A stretch of DNA of 64,000 bases from Azadirachta indica (Eukaryota; Streptophyta; Magnoliopsida; Sapindales; Meliaceae). The stretch is taken from positions 4,702,913-4,766,912 of the forward strand of contig CM040450.1 of the NCBI GenBank assembly GCA_022749755.1, read 5' to 3'. This document shows positions 21,740 through 33,580 of the stretch, one piece after another. Position numbers and translations under genes: made by a program. Every line of letters starts with the position of its first letter. The stretch's first letter is position 1. The notes below the pieces were generated by a model. The model was not told where the DNA came from and did no database searches. It saw only the letters and a list, made by a program, of their open reading frames with translations.

Positions 21740-23123
21740 ATTTTCAGTTTTCCCTCTTAAGGTATCGAAAACTATAAGTTTGCGAAAAGATTTGGAGAAA
21801 AGCCTTGTTACTTCCCTAGGTCATCCATTTCCATTTGTTGATTGTTAACTCTAAAGGTAAGATTGTAGATGAGGTGGGTTGCTTAAGAAAAATTAATAGG
21901 TACCTTCTTAGGGTATTGGAAAATAGCATATATTCTTTTAATGTTTTGAAAATGACAAGTACCCTTCGAATTATTAAAAAACACAAATACACTCTCAAGT
22001 TACTATACAGTTATGTAAAATAACTATTTTGTCATTATATATTTAAAAAATATATTAATTAATTATTTTTAACCTAATTATTAATACATAATAACCAATA
22101 TACCCTTATAATTTTTTTTTGATAATTATGTATTCAATATGTTTGATAATTATCTTTAAATTATTATTAATATTTTAAATATTGTTATTATATTAATAAT
22201 ATTCAATATTTTTTGAGATTATTTGATTGTAAATGATTTAAATTATTTTATTTATAAATTAATAGAGTTATGTATAAATTATATCAATATTCTCAAAATT
22301 ATAAATAATATAACTCTATATAATACAAATATTATTTGATTTTTATTTTAATTGATTGTTTTATAAATTAAGACTATTTGGTTATAAATTATATAAATTA
22401 TGTTATTTATAAAGTAATACAATTATGTACAGATTATATAAATATTCTAAAAATTATAAATTATACAAATAATTAAGAATATTTGGATTTCATGAATATA
22501 TTATTTATAATTTTTATTTATAATTTTGAGAATATATAAATTTCAAATATTCAATATGACATTTATTTATTAAAAAATTCTTAAAATATAAATAATATAA
22601 TTTATATAATTCAAATATTATTTGAAATTTATTTTAGTTGATTGCGTTATAAATTAATATAATGACAATAAAATTATTCAAAATATTAATAATAATTTAC
22701 AAATAATTATAAAAATATTGAATACATAATTATCAAAAAAATTATGAGAGTATATTGGTTATTATATATTAATAATTGGATTAAAATAGTTAATTAATAT
22801 CTTTATAAATATATAAGAGTAAAATAGTTATTTTGTATGATTGTATAATAGTTTCAAAAAAGTATTTGCCATATCGTTTTCAAAATATCAGAGAATTATT
22901 TGTCATTTTCTAATACGCTATGAGAGGTATTTGCTATTTCCCAATACTCTAAGAGTATTTATTAATTTCTCTTAATTAATTACCTTATTTACGATTTTAC
23001 CCTTAAAGTTAATGGTCAACTAATGGTGATGAACAGTTTAAGAGACGTAAGTAAGCCTTTTTCCAAACCTTTCCATAAATTGATAGTTTTTTATACCTCA
23101 CAAGAGGAAATTGAAAATACCCC
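21738..23123. mobile_element. 1.4-kb foldback (long inverted repeat) element
   Basis: Two arms of about 600 bp are reverse complements of each other with scattered differences. Paired landmarks from outside in: GTATTTTCAGTTTTCC (left, 21738) with GTATTTTCAATTTCC (right, minus strand from 23120); AACTATAAGTTTGCG with AACTATCAATTTATG; GTTGATTGTTAACTCTAAAG with GTTGACCATTAACTTTAAGG; CTTAGGGTATTGGAAAATAGC with CTTAGAGTATTGGGAAATAGC; AATAACCAATATAC on both arms. The AT-rich centre also self-pairs. No coding sequence. The outer ends fall in TATG and TA microsatellites, so the target duplication cannot be read. The outer end resembles MULE-type MITEs, but the superfamily is unproven. Confidence 0.85.
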
Positions 23124-23450
23124 TATATATATATATATATATATTTTTTCGTCTAGTGCTAACTACTTAATGAGCAGAATTTATACGCATGAATTAATTC
23201 ATTCTATAGTGCCAATCCTCTCTAGGAGTTAAGGTGAGTATTAGGAGGGTGTATGTGTTTTAAATTTGTGAAAGATGCCTTCATAAACCATTAGTCTCTA
23301 AAAGTGGCTCCTGTGTTAAAATTGTATTATATTCTTCCAAAAGGAGAGGAAAAGGAAAAGAAAAGAAAAGAAAGAAACATACATAAAATTAGCTTAATTG
23401 GGGTTGCAGTTTTGTGATACCTAACCCGAGAATGAGGAATTTAAGGTAAG

Positions 23451-23485
<35 letters not shown>

Positions 23486-24169
23486 AAATGCAACTATGAT
23501 TGGAATTCAAATCCTATTCAGAAAGAAAGATATCAAAGATATCTTAAGTTTCTTACTTTGGACTTTACCCCATGCCCTCTTCCTCCTCCCCTCTCTTTAA
23601 AAAAGAGAAATTTTTTGGAGTTATAATTAATAATTAATTATATGTTCAGGATAAAATAGAATGATGTGATGAGAGTCAATTCATCTAAAATTTTCTCTTC
23701 ATCCGATACATAATGCTCTAATTCTAGAGTGCACATAGAAATGCTGTTTATGCTCTCGATGGTGTCAGTGCACATCTGCATCAGTAATGTAAATGTAGGC
23801 CAACAACCAATGAGAAAGATTAAAGGTGAAAAAAGTAACCACCGACTACGCAGTTCCTTCTTTTTTTTTTTTTTTTTGTTGTTTTGTAAAAAAGAAACAA
23901 GATCACAACAACGATTATGGTGTCTTCCAGTTTTTGCACTTAATTTATTAAAGTTACTACTAGCAAAGAAAGTTTTTCAAACAGTTCTCAAACCGAAACC
24001 TTTCATCCTTGTCTCCCTGGTTAATTTTTGCTCTCTTACTGCAAAGCACTATTGGACTGAGCATCAACCTAAAAAAAAACAAAGAGAAAAATATGTATCA
24101 CACAACAAGATTCATCTCATAATTGTGTTTGCGGTGAATCTAAAGGTTCAAAATTAATTAATTGTTACC
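23124..24169. other. Spacer between foldback element and MBD gene
   Basis: Contains two TA microsatellites (23124-23141 and about 23450-23486), an AG-rich patch (23340-23375) and a T-run (23863-23878). The last part is probably the 3' UTR of the minus-strand MBD gene. No supportable gene; the 142-codon open frame at 23729-24157 has no family resemblance and low-complexity content. Confidence 0.5.
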
Positions 24170-26718
24170 TTACTTATGATCATCATCATCATCACCACCA
24201 CCAGCATCATCATCTTTATCATCTTCACCGTTCTCATGGTCTACCTTGTTCATGCCATTTATGACCTTAAAAGCCTCAGACCAATACTTCTCCACACTTT
24301 CTTGAACGTTGAGATGTCCCATGAATGAAGTCCACTTATCATTCTTAGCATCGGAAAGAACCCATGTCAACTCTTCAGGTGCTTCTTTAAAGTTGAAGTT
24401 AAGATCTGCGATAGCTTTCTCTCTGGATATCTTCTTCTTGTTCTTGTTCTTTTTCTTGTTCTTGTTCTTGTTGCTTGATTCTCGGTTAGGGCTCTCAGAA
24501 TTAGCCTGCAAGTATGCACGTACGACATACAGTTAATTAGATTGAGAAGCCAAAAGTGATAAGAGTTTAAATTTGCCTGCATGCTCACATTAGAAACGTC
24601 AAATGGTATTGGCGCTGGCGGCGGTGGTGCTGCCTCATTCTTCTGCTGTTCATGTCCTTGCACTGCCTCAACCTTCTGCTGTTCATTTCTTTGCACTGCC
24701 TCAGGACTAACTGGATTAATCTTCTGCCCTTTTGATACTATATACTTCTCCACAGATTTCATTGACCTGAACTGTTTGTTTGTCCCTGGCTCATAGAAGA
24801 ACTGCACATTTGAAACCCTTACAATGATTATTAGTGACACAAAACTCTGTAAGACTAGCTTCCTCCATCTTCTATTTATCCAAAGTTTTACCTCAACAAA
24901 TGCAAATCAATAATTAGTTAAGGATAAAGAATATGATCTTGATCACATATAAAACAGTAACAATATACATATATCAAAATATTTTTGAAAACTCAGCTAA
25001 TTAATTGAGATGAAAAGATAATCTTAATTTAATTTTATAATCTTTTACATTTAAGGATGAATAAGGGCAATTTTATAGCAAAAATCATGGAAGCTATACC
25101 TTCATATGCATGATAAATGATGATTAAGTTTGCAGCAAAAATATGTCCTCAGAACTATTGTTGGAGACTAATAAGAAGAAAAATTATTAGGGTTACAACT
25201 AAAATGTTATGAGTAAAAAGACAATTAATAAATGTATACATGTTGTGCACTACATATAGATTAATTGTATTCATTATGAAATTAATCAAAAGTTGATAAA
25301 TTATAAAATCAGTCGTGCTTGTGAATATCTTAAAAATAAGTGCATGCAGTGCGTTTGTATATATATGTTCTAATATATATACACATACGCACGCGCTTGT
25401 ATATGTGTAGATTAAATGATAAATGTTAAGATAAGATACTAAAACTTAATATACTTTATCACAATCGAATTTCACATTATAAATATCAAGATAGTATAAT
25501 AACAATAGTATACTTGATTAGAATCAAATCTATATATATATGTGAAGGATAATAATGAAATTTCTAAAACAAAAAGTTCTTTAAAAATAAACCTGTAAGT
25601 TAATGAAGTTTTGTCAGAAATTATACAATTGTTTCAATCTGAGCAACATATTTATTGTATCATGATGTGTACAAAATATTATATGAATATATATGTGAAA
25701 GGTAATAATAAAATTTCTAAATCGAAAAATTCTTTGAAAACAAACCTGTAAGTTAATGAAGTTTTTACCAGAAATTATATGGTTGTTTCAATTTGAGCAA
25801 CATATCTATTGTACAACCATGTGTATAAAATATTATATGAATTTATGCACTTGTATATATAATTACGTGCATGTAAAAATGAGATAATTACTAGTTCATT
25901 ATGTTTTAAGTTTGTGAAAAATAAGAAGGTAGCATATACATGATGAATGATCGTCAATGACTCAAATGAAGAAATACGAGTAGAAAACTTGATGTATGGT
26001 TTAAAAAAAAAGGCTAAAAATCTAAAAGCTTAAAAATCTAACAAGTTGATTATAAAATTTAGTATTTTATCCACACATCTATCACAACTTTGATTATAGT
26101 GATTGTTCTAATTAAGCCTTATATATGGTAAAGGTTATTTATTTATCGATATGACAAATTCTAATAAACTAAAAGAGAAAACTCTAGATGAGATCAAAAT
26201 GTTTCGACACCTTAATAAGATTAATTTAGAAGAATATAATTGTCTTGTACTCTAGATCTAAGTAGAACCCATTTGATAAAAGTCACACTTATGAATTAGA
26301 CAAACAAACAACATCAAAACCTGAAGCTATATATGTATATATATAAAAACCTGAATTTGTAATCTAGGTTTATCACTAGCCTTTTTTGAACTACATGCAA
26401 AGGTAAATGAATTTGTAATCTTTATGAGATAATATTTAAAGCTATAAAAACCTGAAGAGATCAAAAGAAATTTAGAGATGACGCAACCTGATCAACTTTC
26501 CCAACGTAATTGACATTTGTGCGAGGCCTCTGCTCATAATACCATCCCTCAGGCAACCCAAGAGGTGTTGCATCTTTGAGGTTTTGTTTTGACCTCGTCA
26601 CCCTTCTTTGCTTAACAACGTTAGGAAGCACCACTGTTAGAGGCTGAGCATCGATGATCTGAAGTTGATCACCACTCGAAGCTGAAGAACTCTCGTTTGC
26701 CTGCTGTTGCTGTTCCAT
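24170..26718 (-). CDS. Methyl-CpG-binding-domain protein (MBD5/6-like)
   Basis: Three exons: 26718-26488, 24801-24589, 24505-24170 (259 residues, all junctions phase 0, GT-AG). A 77-residue first exon starts MEQQQQANESSSASSGDQ. The MBD spans the first intron: LPEGWYYEQRPRTNVNYVG then KVDQ | FFYEPGTNKQFRSMKSVEKY. The layout (LPxGW, RPR, VD, YEP, FRS) matches plant MBD5/6/7-type domains. A Gln/Glu-rich linker with tandem NEQQKVEAVQ and HEQQKNEAA repeats and a proline run follow. Then a strongly basic Asn/Lys stretch (KNKNKKKNKNKKK) and a conserved C-terminal block (FNFKEAPEELTWVLSDAKND) seen in MBD5/6 relatives. The protein ends in an Asp-rich tail. It presumably acts in chromatin at methylated DNA; binding ability is inferred only. 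The first intron is 1.69 kb and holds a tandem duplication. Confidence 0.88.
25541..25845. repeat. Two-copy 153-bp tandem duplication in the MBD intron
   Basis: Copy 1 begins at 25541 (TGTGAAGGATAATAATGAAA) and copy 2 at 25694 (TGTGAAAGGTAATAATAAAA). Both contain AAACCTGTAAGTTAATGAAG and a GAGCAACATAT.TATTGTA block. They run through TATTATATGAAT.TAT with modest divergence. Confidence 0.85.
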
Positions 26719-27131
26719 TTTTGCATCTGAAATTGCTCCCAAACAACTCACAAACTGAACCAAATAGGTATTGAAGAAAGAATATATATTAATAAAATGA
26801 GTTTGTATCTCAAGGTGTCGGGAGTGAAGAAAATGGAACAATACATGTGTCATTTCATTTGTTGTGCGTAAGAAAGAAAGATTGAGTGAGTGAGTGAGTG
26901 AAAATTTTTTTTTCCTCTTGATTTATCAGATACATTCAACAATGCCAAAGTTGGCACGTATAGGAAAGGAAACAATTAAACAACTTTGAAATGTTTGGGC
27001 AATTGAAATTATTGTCCAGATTTATTATTTAGATTTTCTCTTTCTTGCGTTTAATTCATACCCAAATCTATACTAAGAATGCTTTGCTTTATTACCATAT
27101 TTGAGCGTCCTTAATTTGTTTGTCCCATTAT
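26719..27131. promoter_or_regulatory. MBD gene leader and promoter
   Basis: Upstream of the MBD ATG on the minus strand. Contains a short (GAGT)n run at about 26883-26901 and an open frame continuous with the MBD start (to 26853). That frame lacks family similarity and is taken as 5' UTR. A MITE insertion bounds it on the far side. Confidence 0.45.
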
Positions 27132-27826
27132 TAGGGCTGGCTTTTCCCGAGTTGGTTTAAATCGAACCGAATTGGAACAGAATCGGTTCGAGTGGAATCA
27201 GGTCGGTTCCATTCTACTTTTTTACATAAAAAATTTATTTATTTAAGTTTTTTTTATTATTTAAATATTTTTTATGAGTTTATTTTATAGTTGATTAACT
27301 TTTAACTTAAATTAATTTTTCAAATTTTAATCAAAATAAAAATATTAAAAAATTATTCATTAAAAATATGAGCAAAATCATAAATTATATCATCAAAAGA
27401 AAAAGTATGGACATAATCAATCAATGTTCATACAATCCATCAAAATTCAAAATCATAAATTATAATACAAAAGTATAAGGTATCATTGATTAAAGTAAAT
27501 AATAATAAGTTATAACAAAATAAATGATAAAATACAGTTCTTTAAGATTTGTAATAAATAATTTTCTCACTTCCAAATTTTAAAATTAATTATTACGTAA
27601 TTTTTTTTTTATAGAATATCACAATGTATATATATATATATATATTTTATATTTAATGGTTCCATTTTTGAGTTAGTTCAAGTGAACTGAAAATTGAACC
27701 GAATGTTGGGGATTTTATAATGTCAAAATAAAGATTGAATGGAACTGTACAAATACTAAACTGAACTAATTGGATCAATTTGTTCACTTGGTGCAATTCA
27801 GGTAGTCAGTTTATTGCCCACCCCTA
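27132..27826. mobile_element. hAT-type MITE, 695 bp, with perfect 8-bp target duplication
   Basis: The ends are TAGGGCTGGC (left) and, read inward on the minus strand, TAGGGGTGGGCAATAAA (right), the usual hAT-MITE terminus. The flanking 8-bp CCCATTAT is exact at 27124-27131 and 27827-27834. The body is AT-rich and non-coding with GAACCGAA/TTCGGTTC-type subterminal motifs. It sits about 0.4 kb upstream of the MBD start codon. Confidence 0.92.
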
Positions 27827-28146
27827 CCCATTATCCAATTATTATCTCGATTGTCTAAGTTGGCTAATATATTATTTCCTTTTTACATTATTAATTTTGC
27901 ACATTTTTTTTCTTTTCATAATACTTTCCTATCAATATTAAAATTATTATAAAGACAAATATATTAATATTCACAAATATTTTTTTGGATTATTTGACCA
28001 AAATAAACTAATAACAAACATGCATGCATGTAAAATTAAATCAAGTCCAACTATATCACACGTACAATTCATTCACATCCCACATATATATGTAGTATTC
28101 ATATTCTTACAACAATCTATTAATAATATCAAGAGGTGTAATTGTT

Positions 28147-30112
28147 CAGCTCTGTGAAAGACCGATGAGGCATTTTTCCATTTCTAGTTCTTTTGTGTAC
28201 TCCTTCAAAAACATCGAAAGTGGCTCAAGTTGAGCAATCATGTCAAAGACATTAGGTATGGGTTGTAAGTATTTATTAACGATATTAACATAATCTTGCC
28301 CTATTATGACGTTGTCACTGGAATAACCTTTGAAATTGGCAATAGATTATTGTGCCATTGAGCAAAATGATTTGTTGGAACATCATTTGGAATTGGTAGC
28401 ATATTGGTGTGCCCTTGAACAATGTAAACATCTGCAACAATATCTAGGGGTTGAGTAAAACTACTTTCTCCTTGCTTGGGAATGAGAACAACTTGACCTT
28501 GTGATGGAGCAACGAATGCATTCACTTTTTCTGAAGTTGCTGAAACAAAAAATTAGGAGATGGTGCCAGCTACACTTGTCTGATTACTTCTTTCAATTCC
28601 TCAGTTTTCTTCCTCTCACTTTCCAAGTACACAGCTAGCATGAGTAGAGATAAAAGAAAAAAAAATTAATAGATACTAACACTATGAAAATTTAAAAGTT
28701 AATTACTTTGAAGAGGCCAAAACATTAATTAAGTGAGAAGAATGAATTATACGTACCCAGCAAATTTGCCTCCTTTAAGAAGTAATGTAAGGTATCATCA
28801 AGCTCACTGTCTAAAGAATCATTAACCATGCATGTTGTCGCTGAACTCAGACAATAGTTTTGTGTTCTCAGTTCTCATCCTTTTGCTTGGAAAGCTAAGG
28901 TCTATAACAAGCAAAAATAAGATAAATAATATATCAAGATCTAAAAATTGTAATTGTTAATTAAAAAGGAAAACATTCATTTAAGAAGTAATTGTAATTG
29001 CAATTGTTATTTACAGATAAATTAATTAGTTTGTGTCAACGGATATTAACTTAGTAATTGACGGTTAAGTGGTTGTCTGAGTAATTGCCAGTAGCCTATA
29101 AATACATAGCTAATCTATCACTTTTTATTCATTCTTTTTACTTTCTTGCTCTCAAAATACTCTTTGCCAAAAAAAAGCATTACTGTTATAATCTTCTTCC
29201 TTCTTCAACGGTTGTTCTACGGTCATTGTACTTGATTTACAAGCTTACAATGAGTTCCGTCATTATATCTTGGACCTATACTACTGTCAAACCTTCTTAC
29301 AGTGGGATACTATCCTAAAGGGGTAGAAATAGCTTTCAGGATAGTGCTCTTACACGTCTTAACGCTTACATATTCTTAAGTTTTTTTTGTCCAACAACTA
29401 TTGCATGGAATATTTCATTAATATAGAGTATTATTACACTTTTTATTCAATGAAAACCAAATATATAAGTCTCGCTATATATTCATTATCTATAAATATA
29501 ACTTAAATATGAACTAAAACTTTTCCTAACCCTAGTAAGCAGAATTTAAGCTTCAAACTTATTATATAAATTTCAAAGATACAATTGCTAAATAAATAAA
29601 AGAATTAAGTAATTAATTTTTTGATTTTCTAAATAGAAGCTTAGATTCAATGATTTGAAACTTGAAGTTCCAAAACTAAGTGGGAAGAATTTGTTAGAAA
29701 AAGTCTAGATTTCAGTAATCTAACATGGGAGTAAATTCTCTCATAAGATTAAGAGAAAAAAGTATTCATCAATAGGATTAACCTTAACATGTAGCCCATC
29801 AAGTTATTGTATCACAAGTTTTTCCATTACAGCGTAGTTTACGTTCAAGCCTCTAATCTTTTTGTCTATTAGAGAAAGTATAACTTTTCTCAAACTTGAC
29901 ATCTTCTTTGAGTGTTTCTAACAAGCACATAGGCATAGTTAACTGTAGTCACAAAACCATTTATGCATATGTACAGAAAATCATGAATAGATTAAAGATT
30001 GAGCATTATATATACCTTGTTGAGCTTCTACATTATTAATAGGAAAATCGGTAAGAAGTTCAAATGATGTAAGCATTTCTCCGACCAATGTTGCCTTATT
30101 TCGTTGACTTTT
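28147..30112 (-). pseudogene. Unrecognised gene, fragments of several exons, probably decayed
   Basis: Coding-like segments in order on the minus strand: 30112-30016 (GEMLTSFELLTDFPINNVEA, bounded by good AG and GT); 28901-28757 (DLSFPSKRMRTENTKLLSEF, then after a one-base frame change SLDSELDDTLHYFLKEANLL, ending at a GT); about 28640-28570 (YLESERKKTEELKEVIRQV, then a stop); 28549-28304 (FVAPSQGQVVLIPKQGESSF and HTNMLPIPNDVPTNHF); and 28320-28147 (PIPNVFDMIAQLEPLSMFLK, ending CLIGLSQS). Codon texture and amphipathic, charged helices look protein-like, but frame breaks separate the pieces. I do not recognise the family. The 1.1-kb gap between the first two segments would be an intron with an LTR-like sequence inside. 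Confidence 0.35.
29040..29420. other. Possible retrotransposon LTR remnant
   Basis: AGCCTATAAATACATAG (a TATA-like box at 29096) is followed by pyrimidine-rich sequence. Further on comes a GTGGGATACTATCCTAAAGG...AGAAATAGCTTTCAGG stretch and then TGTCCAACAACTATTG. The order recalls Copia LTRs from other plants. No primer-binding site, second LTR or internal domain is visible, so this is only a suggestion. Confidence 0.25.
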
Positions 30113-30861
30113 CTGCAGTAAAAACATTAAGTTTACAATATTAAATCAATCATCCAATGTCGTTGATATTTATGGGAAAAAAAATAGCGAACTTTAATTG
30201 TTATGCCTTGTTTTAAAAATATAATAGTAGAATGAATCAACAAAATATATGTAGAGGTCCTTGTTTTCTATTTTGTAAAAATCCAAGAACGCTATCTATT
30301 TTTTTATAGGGGTTAGAGAATAAATTAATGTGATGATTAATTACCCAATTTGAGGATAAATTTCTTTCACCATTCTCTTTTAGTACACGTTTCAAATTCT
30401 ATTGACTTCTTCATTTAATGGTTGTGATTTTACAACCATATGTATTTGAGACTTCTATTTTAGTTTTACCATAGCTTCCTATAACAAAGACAAATATACA
30501 TTAACTGATTACTACTAAGTTGCATGAACTATATTTTCTTTATAATGTATTGTAAGAGATAATGAAAAATGAAGAACCAACTCATGTAAATCAATTGTCT
30601 CAATATCTTGTTAATAAATTATTGGCATTGAACTCCATCTTAATCTTCTTGTTCTGCAACATGTAGTACAACTATTTTTTATGGATTCTACATTTGGACC
30701 ATTACAGTTAGGAGGTCATTATTTGCAAATATTGATTTATGAATGACTAGAATGAGCAAGATTATACTCTATAAAAGGCTATGGAGAGAGAGAATTTGCA
30801 CAATGAGGTTAGTGTGTGAAGGTGATAAAGATAAGAGAAACCTTTATATAACATAGACTTA

Positions 30862-31489
30862 GGGTTTATTTGTTTTTCTGACTGAAATTTGAATATAATT
30901 ATTCAGATATCTAAAAGTCATTTATTTTTTAACTTATGTTTTAATATTTATTAAAAATATCTGAATATAATTAAGTTAAACATTTTGACTTAAATATGAA
31001 TCAGTAAATGTCTAAATAATTTAATATTTTTATTTTTCAAAAATAGTCCTATTTTATGAATTTATTTACCTTAGAAAATTAAAATCCTAATTAATTATTT
31101 TTAACGTATCTTTTCTTTATTTTAGATTTTCTCTATTTATCTTCTGAATATTTAATTTTTATTTATCTTTATGTTATCGATTAGAAATTATTTTTTAAAA
31201 AACTTTTATCAAACAAATAAATAATGTACATACTAATATAATTTATTAATTTTTTTATTTATTGTTGTACTAATATAATCAAAATTATTATAAATATAAG
31301 TATATTATTTAAAAGGTATATATGTCAAAATATCAAATTTCAAATTTTTTATTTTGTTAAAACAAACAATTTAATACATATTTTTAGATGTTTTAAAATA
31401 AAAACCAAACATATCATTCAGATTTAGATTTTAATTAAATTTAAATTTTAGTCATATTTAAACTTCAGACAAAAAAAACAAACGCTACC
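30862..31489 (+). mobile_element. Tourist-like MITE, copy 1 (628 bp)
   Basis: Flanked by TTA on both sides (30859-30861 and 31490-31492), the PIF/Harbinger-type 3-bp target duplication. Ends: GGGTTTATTTGTTTTT on the left and, on the minus strand, GGTAGCGTTTGTTTTT on the right. AT-rich and non-coding. Its body aligns with a second copy, in reverse orientation, at 58000-58665. Confidence 0.85.
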
Positions 31490-33431
31490 TTAGCCTCTAA
31501 AAATAGCCAAGTATATTAAAGCATTGTGTAGTTCTTATATATGGAAATGGTAGGAAGGAAAATTACTTATTGTCCTTACAAGTTAGGAAATGTTGTTTGC
31601 CATTTAAGGTGGGTTATTCTATACTCACTATAAATAAGGTAAAATCTAATTTAATATACCCAAACCAAATATCAAAATCCTATAATGGGTACCATATTTG
31701 CATAATTTAGTTGTGCATATATTTTATTACAGTTGTAATAGTTATCCTATGATTATATTCACTGCCGTATGAAAACCAACTCTTGGATCCAACTAAGAGC
31801 ATCCAATGAAAAAAAAGATTTGAAAAAAAAAGGTTTATCAATTACAATCCTAAGACCAAAATAGACCTATCCACTAACAATCGGTGCTTGTTGAACAAAT
31901 ATGAGACACCTAAGCAGATTAGATGTGAAAAGAAAAAAAATAATAATTAAATAATATGTATATAGTGAAGCGGTGGTGGTGGTTATATATATATATATTT
32001 ATATAAATCTCATGTCTTCGATTTTGGAAAGGCAATTGAAAGAAAACATAACAAAAGCAATTAAGGTTTAGAAAGAAAACAAACCGAGAGAAAAAGAAGG
32101 AAATCAAGAGAGGGAAAAGAAAAATAAGAAGAATTCTTTGCAAGAAACAGGAATAATAATGTAGGAAAAAAGTGTTGGGAAGTTGAATTGATATTTAGAA
32201 ACCTAATGGGTGGTGTAGTTATGAAATTAAAGTAATTTTATTGTTTTATTGGTGATATGTATTAGGTTTTGAATCAGTTTTAATGATAAACTGTTGAATA
32301 ATGTGTTTTTAGGGAGTAGTGCAGTGGTAAGGAACTCAGATGACCCTGAACATTATAGAGATTAAGCTATCGAGCTGTAAGTGGATATATGTTTAAAACA
32401 CTATGAATTCATAATATGTTTAAATGTTAAATATGTCATGATTGATCTGTTTATTAGTAAGTTATATTGTGTTGTATGTAAAGTAACGTTTAAATTGTGT
32501 ATGATGTCCAATGATTGTGTGAAAGTGATTATTTTTTATTTGAATATTGTTTGTGTCTGTTTGAAACACCTTACATGTACCTATCCCCTAATATTATATA
32601 GTGAGGTCTTTGAGACTCATGAAAATATACGTATATGATACAAAGTAAATTGTGAGCTCCCCGGGCGATGGTACCAGGCTGTCGTGTTGAGTATGATTTT
32701 TTTCGCTTGAGCTATGGAATTCCACCAAGCGTGATATGTCCTAGGTATTAGTTAGGTACTATATGAATTATTTGTAATGATATGCATTCTTATTGGTAAA
32801 TGATATTCAATTTATGCATAATTTCAAGATGTCTTATAGTAATTGTATAAAAATGTATATATATATTTTTAAAACTATGTCTATTTATTGAACCGCAAAC
32901 TCATTCTTTTTTCTATTTTCCCTATTTCTTTCTAGGTCACGCATGATTTAATGTAAGCTGTACTTTTATAAATAAGGTTGAGATCACTCTATATATGTTG
33001 CATGAAACATTTTGAGCATATCATAAATATATGTGATTACATATATATGTGTGATGAGATATTGAGTCTCACTATATGTTAATGATGGAGGCCTGAGGCC
33101 ATTTTATTCATCCATGAGTTTTATTATGTGATGTTTATAAGAAATGATAGGTGACATGTACAAGTATTTAGAAGGGTGTGACCCTTCTCAAGGGTTCGGG
33201 ACAGGTTCTGTTAAAATATTTTTGTGGCATAACCCTAATGAACAAAGGTAAAAGATTTTTTATGGAAGAAACTATCTAGTAGTCATTAGCCACACCAAAA
33301 CATATTGAAATTAGAATAAAACTTTCAAAGGTGAGGAAAAATATCCATTTATAATTAAGACTAAAAATGGAAAGACAAATTAAGCATATTTATTTACTTT
33401 TATCTTTCTTTATTTAATAATTCAACTATAG

Positions 33432-33580
33432 ACGATAAACAATCAACTGTCATAATCTACATTATATAAGTTAATATTTAACGATGAATGATTAACTGTC
33501 ATATTGTATATTATATAAAATTAACTGTAAACAATAACAATCAACCGTCGTATCTTATTTTGTATAAGTATAACAATAAA
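33432..33580 (+). repeat. Degenerate 50-bp tandem repeat
   Basis: Units start at 33432, 33481 and 33531. All carry variants of ACGATAAA.AATCAACTGTC followed by ATAT-type sequence and TATATAAGTTA. Diverged single units appear near 33840 (TGATAAATGATCAACTATCA) and 34084. Spacing is 49-50 bp. Confidence 0.7.

Noticed and set aside
24309..24796. Plus-strand open frames rich in Phe/Leu and Cys/Ser
   Set aside because: They are shadows of the Lys/Asn- and Gln-rich coding exons of the minus-strand MBD gene.
29085..29318. 77-codon plus-strand open frame
   Set aside because: Its content has no family resemblance, and it lies inside the LTR-like stretch, so it is probably chance.
32312..32380. tRNA/SINE-like string GTAGTGCAGTGGTAAGGAAC
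   Set aside because: It resembles a polymerase III A box, but no convincing B box at the right distance, no cloverleaf and no 3' tail or target duplication were found.
32640..33250. GC-richer segment suspected as retrotransposon LTR
   Set aside because: No paired repeat, primer-binding site, polypurine tract or coding domain could be seen.
33432..33580. CRISPR-like regular spacing of about 50-bp units
   Set aside because: The units are contiguous degenerate tandem repeats without distinct spacers, and the genome is a plant's.
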